Positions 6,220 to 9,924 of a stretch of DNA of 9,924 bases are shown here, in pieces. The notes under the pieces were generated by a model. It searched no databases, was not told where the DNA came from, and was given only the letters and a program-made list of their open reading frames with translations. Location of the stretch: NCBI GenBank assembly GCA_013329565.1, contig DUJZ01000047.1, positions 1 through 9,924 on the forward strand, written 5' to 3'. Positions within the stretch are counted from its first letter, which is position 1. Every line of letters starts with the position of its first letter. The position numbers were made by a program, and so were the translations under genes. The stretch is from Methanomassiliicoccales archaeon (GTDB lineage Archaea; Thermoplasmatota; Thermoplasmata; Methanomassiliicoccales; UBA472).

Positions 6220-7263
6220 ATGGCGGGCGAGCTGCTGGGGGAAAGCGTGGTCATCTCTGACATGGCCGAGGGCAGCCAGGTCTACAACAAGGGCTTTTAC
6301 GGATATCCCCGTCCCGGAGGGGGACTGGACCTCGACCTGCTGGAAGCCCTGTACCTTCTGGAATGCGATAAGCTCCAGGTCCTCCAGAACGGGAAGCCGA
6401 TGGACCACGCCTCGCTTTACCGTCGGGTCGCCCGGTCCGTGGAGGACCTGCAATCCAGATACGTGGTCTATCGCGACCTGAGGTCGCGCGGCTACATCGT
6501 CAAGCTGGACCAGGGGGACTTCCACTTCCGGGTGTACGAGCGAGGCTCGTCCCCGCACAACTCCCAGGCCAAGAACTGGGTTCTGGCGATATCGGAGAGG
6601 GACGTGTTCAACATCGCCGCCCTGCTGGAGAAGAGCGAGACCTCGCAGCGCACCCGCAAGGACCTTCTTCTAGGCGTGGTGGACGAGGAGGGGGACATCA
6701 CCTACTATACGGTGGAAGGGGCCGAACCGCGCGGTTCGACCGAGGAATCGCCGACCACTGCCGAGGGCGCGCTTCTCGACGATTCCGTCATCGTCCTGGG
6801 CGAGGACGCCGACCGTCTCTACGAGAACGGCTTCTACGGCAAGAAGATCGGACCGATGCTGCAGCTCTCGTTGCTGGAGACGGCGTACCTCATGGAGAAG
6901 GGCCGGTTGGAAGTTCGCTCCATACGATCCGGGCAGAAGATGGGGGACAAGGGTTTCTTGACCAACGCCAGAAGGTCCCAGCCCGACTTCGATATGCGTA
7001 TGAAGGCGTACCAGGACCTGCGATCGCGGGGAATGGTGGTGAAGACCGGCTTCAAGTACGGCACGCACTTCCGGGTTTACGAGGGAAATCCATCCAAGCA
7101 TCACTCCCGGTACCTGGTGCACGTGGTCCCGGACGATTATTCCACCGTCTGGGCAGAGATATCTCGCGCCGTACGGCTAGCTCACGGGGTTAAAAAAGAG
7201 ATTCTGTTCGCCAGCTCCGGCGAGCAGCTGAGCTACGTCAAATTGACCCGGGTGCGGCCTTAG
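6220..7263 (+). CDS. endA: tRNA-splicing endonuclease, two-unit (alpha-2 type)
   Basis: EndA cuts bulge-helix-bulge junctions to remove introns from pre-tRNA. This 347-residue form is a tandem duplication of the roughly 180-residue unit. Each half carries LLExxYLxE/K and DLRSRG motifs (start of EALYLLE near 42, YRDLRSRG 84-91; ETAYLMEKG and YQDLRSRG 264-271). The C-terminal half has the full catalytic triad by alignment to the Methanocaldococcus enzyme: Tyr287 (FRVYEG), His295 (HHS) and Lys326 (VKKEIL). The N-terminal half keeps Tyr106 and Lys147 but has Gln116 in place of His, so it is probably structural, as in alpha-2 homodimers. A GTG at 6178 is in frame, but it lies upstream of the transcription start predicted from the TATA box. 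ATG 6220 (MAGELLGESVV) also matches the family N terminus, so it was chosen. The ribosome binding site is weak. Confidence 0.93.
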   Translation: MAGELLGESVVISDMAEGSQVYNKGFYGYPRPGGGLDLDLLEALYLLECDKLQVLQNGKPMDHASLYRRVARSVEDLQSRYVVYRDLRSRGYIVKLDQGDFHFRVYERGSSPHNSQAKNWVLAISERDVFNIAALLEKSETSQRTRKDLLLGVVDEEGDITYYTVEGAEPRGSTEESPTTAEGALLDDSVIVLGEDADRLYENGFYGKKIGPMLQLSLLETAYLMEKGRLEVRSIRSGQKMGDKGFLTNARRSQPDFDMRMKAYQDLRSRGMVVKTGFKYGTHFRVYEGNPSKHHSRYLVHVVPDDYSTVWAEISRAVRLAHGVKKEILFASSGEQLSYVKLTRVRP

Positions 7264-8192
7264 GCCGGGCAGGCCTTGGTATCCGGCGCCTTGTGCAGCT
7301 CCGCCAGGACCTTCCGTGCTCCGGAAATGTCCTGGGGATCGAGCTTCAGGGCGGCGTCCAGCAACTGGTCCGCCTCCGCGATGCTTCCCTTGTTGGCCAT
7401 GACCACGGCCATCTTGACCATGAAGTTGGTGCGCTTGCGGTCGAACTGGGTGTAGTGGATGGCGGTCCTGAACGCTTCCACAGCCTCGTCCAGCTGGCCC
7501 ACCTTGAGCAGCCCGTCGCCCAGCCTGGCGTAGCGGGCGGAACGCGTTTCCGGGGCGGCTTCCAGCTCGGCGGTCTTTCTAAGCGTTTCCACCATAAGGA
7601 CCAGCGAGGCGGCGACCTCGATCTTCGTGCCGCACTTGCAGCAGGCGGTATCGCCCTCGTTCACTTTCGTGTTGCACTTAGCGCAGTACTTCGGAAGGCG
7701 GGTGCCGCAGTCCGGGCACAGGGTCCATTCGGCTTCCACGACCGCCTTGCACTTGGGGCACTGGGCTCCGGCCTTGACCGTCAGCGAGGAGAAGCGCTTC
7801 AGGGCGGCTGCGACCTCTTCCTTGCTGGGCATGAACGAGGGCTTGTAGACGAACACCAGGGCCAAGGCCAGGACCTCCATCCCCGCCGCGGCCAGGTTCA
7901 GGAGCTGTATCAGGTCGTCGGTCATGAAGATGGCGGCAAGTCTCAAGACCAAGGCGATCCCCAAGGCCCTGACGATGCCCGGCCACTCGCCGACCTGGCT
8001 GGTGGCTATGGTTCGGGACAAAGATATCTCCCAGATGCCCACCACGGCGAAGAGCAGCATCAGGACGATCCCGAACACCGTGCTCACCGACCTGAAGAGG
8101 AATATGGCCGTGGGCGGTGATATTATCAGGATGAGTCCAGCGAAGATCAGGCCAATGGCCGGCAACAACAGTACGGGCTTCTTCACCTTCAT
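7260..8192 (-). CDS. membrane protein with double zinc ribbon and TPR repeats
   Basis: The protein has 310 residues in three parts. Four hydrophobic segments (about 6-25, 36-55, 74-90, 98-116) would anchor it in the membrane. Two zinc-ribbon knuckle sets follow: CPKC...CPDC at Cys145/148/159/162, and CAKC...CxxC at Cys170/173 with Cys184-187. The C-terminal third holds two TPR-like helical hairpins (about 219-247, ARLGDGLLKVGQLDEAVEAFRTAI; about 256-287, MANKGSIAEADQLLDAALKLDP). These suggest a cytosolic face that recruits partners. It is not recognised as a named gene. ATG 8192 is preferred over GTG 8201 because GAGGTG (8199-8204) sits six bases before the ATG and contains the GTG itself. 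Its stop overlaps the convergent endA stop within TTAG (7260-7263). It lies 68 bases after tfb and may be read through from it; no clear TATA box is seen. Confidence 0.8.
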   Translation of the reverse strand: MKVKKPVLLLPAIGLIFAGLILIISPPTAIFLFRSVSTVFGIVLMLLFAVVGIWEISLSRTIATSQVGEWPGIVRALGIALVLRLAAIFMTDDLIQLLNLAAAGMEVLALALVFVYKPSFMPSKEEVAAALKRFSSLTVKAGAQCPKCKAVVEAEWTLCPDCGTRLPKYCAKCNTKVNEGDTACCKCGTKIEVAASLVLMVETLRKTAELEAAPETRSARYARLGDGLLKVGQLDEAVEAFRTAIHYTQFDRKRTNFMVKMAVVMANKGSIAEADQLLDAALKLDPQDISGARKVLAELHKAPDTKACPA

Positions 8193-8198
8193 TATGAA

Positions 8199-8204
8199 CA
8201 CCTC
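8199..8204 (-). promoter_or_regulatory. Shine-Dalgarno site that decides the start of the zinc-ribbon gene
   Basis: Minus-strand GAGGTG lies six bases before ATG 8192. The alternative upstream GTG (8201-8199) is the last part of this same site, so it cannot be the start if the site is used. Confidence 0.65.
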
Positions 8205-8260
8205 TCGCGGGCGACAGGGCGCACTACTCTAAAATGTTAAGAAGATAAGAGGTTTGCGGG

Positions 8261-9208
8261 TCAGAGCTGTATCTCTATGCCCAACTTGTCGGTCAGCTCC
8301 TTGTAGCGGTTCCGGATGGTGACCTCAGTGACACCGGCGATATCGGCCACCTCGCGCTGGGTGCGTCTCTCGTTGCACAGGATGCTGGCGATGTAGATGG
8401 CCGCCGCCGCGACGCCGGTCGGGCCGCGTCCGGAGGTCAGCTCCTTCTTGTTGGCGTCCTTCAGGATGTCCGCGGCCTTGGCCTGGACCTCCCCGCTCAA
8501 TTTCAGCTCGGAGCAGAACCTCTGCACGTAGTCCTGGGGCTTGGTGGGCATCAGCTTCAGGGAGAGCTCCCTGGTCATGAAGCGGTAGGTTCGTCCGATC
8601 TCCTTGCGCCCGACCCGGCTGGAGCTGGCCACTTCATCCAGGGTGCGGGGCACGTTGCACTGCCGGCAGGCGGCATATAACGATGCGGCCACGACCCCCT
8701 CGATGCTCCTTCCGCGGATCAGGTTCTTGTTGACCGCCTTGCGGTAGACCATGGCGGCGGTCTCGCGCACGTTACGAGGCAGTCCCATGGCCGAGGCCAT
8801 GCGGTCCAGCTCGCTGAGGGCGAAGGCCAGGTTCCTCTCGGTGGCGTTGGACACACGGATCCTCCGCTGCCACTTCCTTAGGCGGTAGAGCTGGGCACGG
8901 TTCCTGGTAGGGATGCTCTTGCCGTAAGAGTCCTTGTTCTTCCAGGAGATCTCAGTGGACAGTCCCTTGTCGTGGATGGTGTAGGTCATCGGCGCGCCGG
9001 TCCTGGCACGCTTCTCGCCCTGCTCCACGTCGAAGGCCCTCCACTCCGGGCCGAGATCTATGAACTGGTCATCGATCACCAATCCGCACTCCTCGCAGAT
9101 CAGCTCACCCCGTTCATAGTCCCTGACCAGGTGTCCGCTGTTACACTCTGGGCACCGGGTTATTTCCTCTGCCGATTCCTTTTTGGTTGCCATGGTTTTC
9201 GACCCCAT
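8261..9208 (-). CDS. tfb: transcription initiation factor B (TFB)
   Basis: TFB bridges TBP-TATA DNA and RNA polymerase and reads the BRE. The 315-residue protein is complete. Its N-terminal zinc ribbon has Cys19, Cys22, Cys38 and Cys41 (CPEC...CEEC). The B-reader/linker (about 48-110) includes [10 protein letters not shown]. Two cyclin folds span about 122-215 and 218-312. The BRE-contacting helix-turn-helix lies near 282-303 ([20 protein letters not shown]). [19 protein letters not shown] (102-120) is the typical segment before the first cyclin fold. Two ATGs are possible, 9208 and 9193. The first has AGGT eight bases upstream; the second lies about where an internal TATA-like element (9211-9218) would start transcription. 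Either way the gene overlaps the end of gar1 by 53-68 bases. Pairing of gar1 with tfb is common in euryarchaea. Confidence 0.96.
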   Translation of the reverse strand: MGSKTMATKKESAEEITRCPECNSGHLVRDYERGELICEECGLVIDDQFIDLGPEWRAFDVEQGEKRARTGAPMTYTIHDKGLSTEISWKNKDSYGKSIPTRNRAQLYRLRKWQRRIRVSNATERNLAFALSELDRMASAMGLPRNVRETAAMVYRKAVNKNLIRGRSIEGVVAASLYAACRQCNVPRTLDEVASSSRVGRKEIGRTYRFMTRELSLKLMPTKPQDYVQRFCSELKLSGEVQAKAADILKDANKKELTSGRGPTGVAAAAIYIASILCNERRTQREVADIAGVTEVTIRNRYKELTDKLGIEIQL

Positions 9209-9428
9209 CGATATATACCTGCTTTCCGGTTACGGACAGCAGGCTGGTGTCTCCGGTCAGTTCGACGGTCACATAGGGAGTATCCACCGGGCCGAAGATC
9301 CTGACGATCCTGCCCAGGGGCCGTTTTCGGTTGTCGAACACCGCATCTTTTAGCTTGGGGGTGAAGGAGGCGCGCACCACCAGTTTACCGTCCACGGTCA
9401 CTTCTTCAACGTTCCCAAGAAATTGCAT
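9141..9428 (-). CDS. gar1: H/ACA RNA-protein component Gar1
   Basis: Gar1 joins Cbf5, Nop10 and L7Ae in H/ACA ribonucleoproteins that make pseudouridine in rRNA, binding Cbf5 and helping product release. The 95-residue protein contains the six-stranded barrel core: [13 protein letters not shown] (8-20), a basic loop [25 protein letters not shown] (33-57, with the characteristic G+I..IFGPV) and TGKQVYID (67-74). There are no eukaryote-style RGG tails. After the core, about 21 residues (75-95: Asn/Gly-rich, ending PVPRV) run into the start of tfb. Whether this tail is functional or just permitted by the overlap is unclear. ATG 9428 lies about 22 bases from the start predicted by an ATTTATTATC element, with only a weak AGGG as ribosome site. 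It is first in the probable gar1-tfb unit. Confidence 0.85.
   Translation of the reverse strand: MQFLGNVEEVTVDGKLVVRASFTPKLKDAVFDNRKRPLGRIVRIFGPVDTPYVTVELTGDTSLLSVTGKQVYIDGVENHGNQKGIGRGNNPVPRV
9211..9218 (-). promoter_or_regulatory. possible internal tfb promoter (TATA element inside gar1)
   Basis: The minus strand reads GTATATAT within gar1 codons. A start 24-26 bases downstream would fall at about 9189-9193, at the second in-frame tfb ATG (9193). This could yield a separate, leaderless tfb mRNA. It could equally be chance, since codons for VYID are AT-leaning. Confidence 0.3.
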
Positions 9429-9470
9429 GATGAACCCTATACGCCGATATTAACCGGTGTTGAGGAAGAT

Positions 9471-9480
9471 GATAATAAAT
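9471..9480 (-). promoter_or_regulatory. TATA box for gar1-tfb
   Basis: ATTTATTATC on the minus strand predicts a start near 9450, about 22 bases upstream of the gar1 ATG. The match to the archaeal consensus is fair rather than strong. Confidence 0.45.
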
Positions 9481-9563
9481 TGACTATTTGAACATTACGC
9501 AAAGGTATATTAATGGGACAGCTCAAGGGATATAACCTTTCCTAGATTTTGTCGCTTCTGATA

Positions 9564-9584
9564 TTATTTAACCCTATCATAGGG
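9564..9584 (+). promoter_or_regulatory. TATA box with adjoining palindrome upstream of the CoA-pathway gene
   Basis: TTATTTAA (9564-9571) is followed at once by CCCTAT-C-ATAGGG (9572-9584), a perfect 13-base palindrome. Predicted transcription start is about 9593, leaving a leader of about 57 bases before GTG 9650. A second TATA-like element, GTTTATGA (9620-9627), would instead give a leaderless start at that GTG. The palindrome occupies a good repressor position. Confidence 0.45.
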
Positions 9585-9649
9585 GGCCGTTCCGAGGGCG
9601 TCAGGGCAAGGGGCGCACAGTTTATGACGGAGCAAGCTCTCTACGGCGC

Positions 9650-9924
9650 GTGAAGATATCCAAGGACCACCCCAGGTACCGTTCGCTGGTCACCAGGGAG
9701 CGCATGGCCGCCATGATGGAGCAGGGGATCGTTTCCGCCACCGGGCTCATCGCCCACGGGCGGGGAGAGGCCTTCGATTACCTTCTTGGCGAGATCACCG
9801 TTCCGGAAGCGGATCTGGCCGAGAGGGCCGCCGCGGCGCTTCTATTACAGGCCAAGCATCCGGTCATCACCGTCAACGGGAACGCGGCCGCCCTGGCCGC
9901 CAAGGAGCTGGGCGATCTGGCCAG
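9650..9924 (+). CDS. 4-phosphopantoate--beta-alanine ligase (archaeal phosphopantothenate synthetase), N-terminal part
   Basis: This archaeal enzyme joins 4-phosphopantoate and beta-alanine using ATP to make 4'-phosphopantothenate. It replaces bacterial pantothenate synthetase and pantothenate kinase in coenzyme A synthesis. The 91 codons present match the N terminus of the family: ISKDHPRYRSLVTRERM (residues 3-19), GLIAHGRGEAFDYLLGE (about 31-47; near-invariant) and HPVITVNGNAAALAAKEL (70-87). The chosen start is GTG 9650. It is the only plausible initiator, because the frame is open back to a stop at 9569-9571 without any ATG, GTG or TTG. It also places the protein start where known members begin. 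No ribosome binding site is close, so a leaderless mRNA is possible. The rest lies beyond the right edge. Confidence 0.92.
   Translation, partial: MKISKDHPRYRSLVTRERMAAMMEQGIVSATGLIAHGRGEAFDYLLGEITVPEADLAERAAAALLLQAKHPVITVNGNAAALAAKELGDLA

Larger units (their letters stand above)
9429..9649. other. 221-base divergent intergenic region, gar1 / phosphopantothenate synthesis gene
   Basis: This is the largest gene-free stretch in the window. It is AT-rich from about 9465 to 9580, unlike its surroundings. It holds a minus-strand TATA for gar1 (9471-9480), a plus-strand TATA at 9564-9571, and a 13-base palindrome directly after it. It also has an imperfect inverted repeat with arms AAAGGTATAT (9501-9510) and ATATAACCTTT (9530-9540). 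No tRNA, box C/D RNA or small reading frame convinced me. Confidence 0.5.

Noticed and set aside
9426..9480. Box C/D guide RNA (ATGATGA at 9426-9432 on the plus strand matches box C)
   Set aside because: No CTGA box D follows at a suitable distance, and the match coincides with the gar1 start codon on the other strand.
9572..9649. N-terminal extension of the phosphopantothenate synthesis gene
   Set aside because: The frame is open but has no ATG, GTG or TTG upstream of 9650, and the translated stretch does not match the family.
1..9924. CRISPR array, transposase, integrase or phage genes
   Set aside because: No tandem spaced repeats, terminal inverted repeats around a gene, or recombinase motifs were seen. 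Content is core archaeal and stress genes.

Overview
The window is archaeal chromosome. It carries TFB, Gar1, a two-unit tRNA-splicing endonuclease, a VAT/Cdc48 ATPase and the archaeal 4-phosphopantoate--beta-alanine ligase, with TATA-box promoters and GAGGTGA-type ribosome binding sites. The combination points to a euryarchaeote in the broad sense. GC-rich codon use, the fused EndA and the VAT-type ATPase fit a Thermoplasmata relative (for example a Methanomassiliicoccales-like lineage), but that placement is inference. No mobile element, CRISPR array, tRNA or rRNA was seen. Genes are densely packed with many overlaps.

Layout. 1-195 is the end of a plus-strand FG-GAP/VCBS-type protein. A minus-strand pair follows (1858 to 271): a conserved archaeal Cro-type HTH regulator and, overlapping it by 14 bases, a TraB-like protein that lacks the family's GxxH motifs. 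From 6110 down to 1925 lies a minus-strand proteostasis island: an ArsR-type winged-helix regulator, an overlapping small coiled-coil protein, an Hsp20, a VAT/Cdc48 AAA+ unfoldase and a second Hsp20. It resembles the HSR1-cdc48-hsp20 heat-shock locus of Archaeoglobus and the Phr regulon of Pyrococcus. Perfect inverted repeats lie at the predicted transcription starts of the regulator (6128-6162) and the first hsp20 (5151-5173). This suggests a self-repressing heat-shock switch that releases two holdases and an unfoldase together.

Divergent from the regulator is endA (plus strand, to 7263). Its stop overlaps the stop of a convergent zinc-ribbon/TPR membrane protein (8192 to 7260). Upstream on the minus strand are tfb and gar1, which overlap by 53-68 bases. 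The 221-base divergent region 9429-9649 separates gar1 from the start of the coenzyme A biosynthesis gene that runs off the right edge.

The most useful leads are the heat-shock island with its candidate operators, the apparent domain duplication in the HTH regulator, the motif-less TraB-like partner, and the long gar1/tfb overlap with a TATA element inside gar1.
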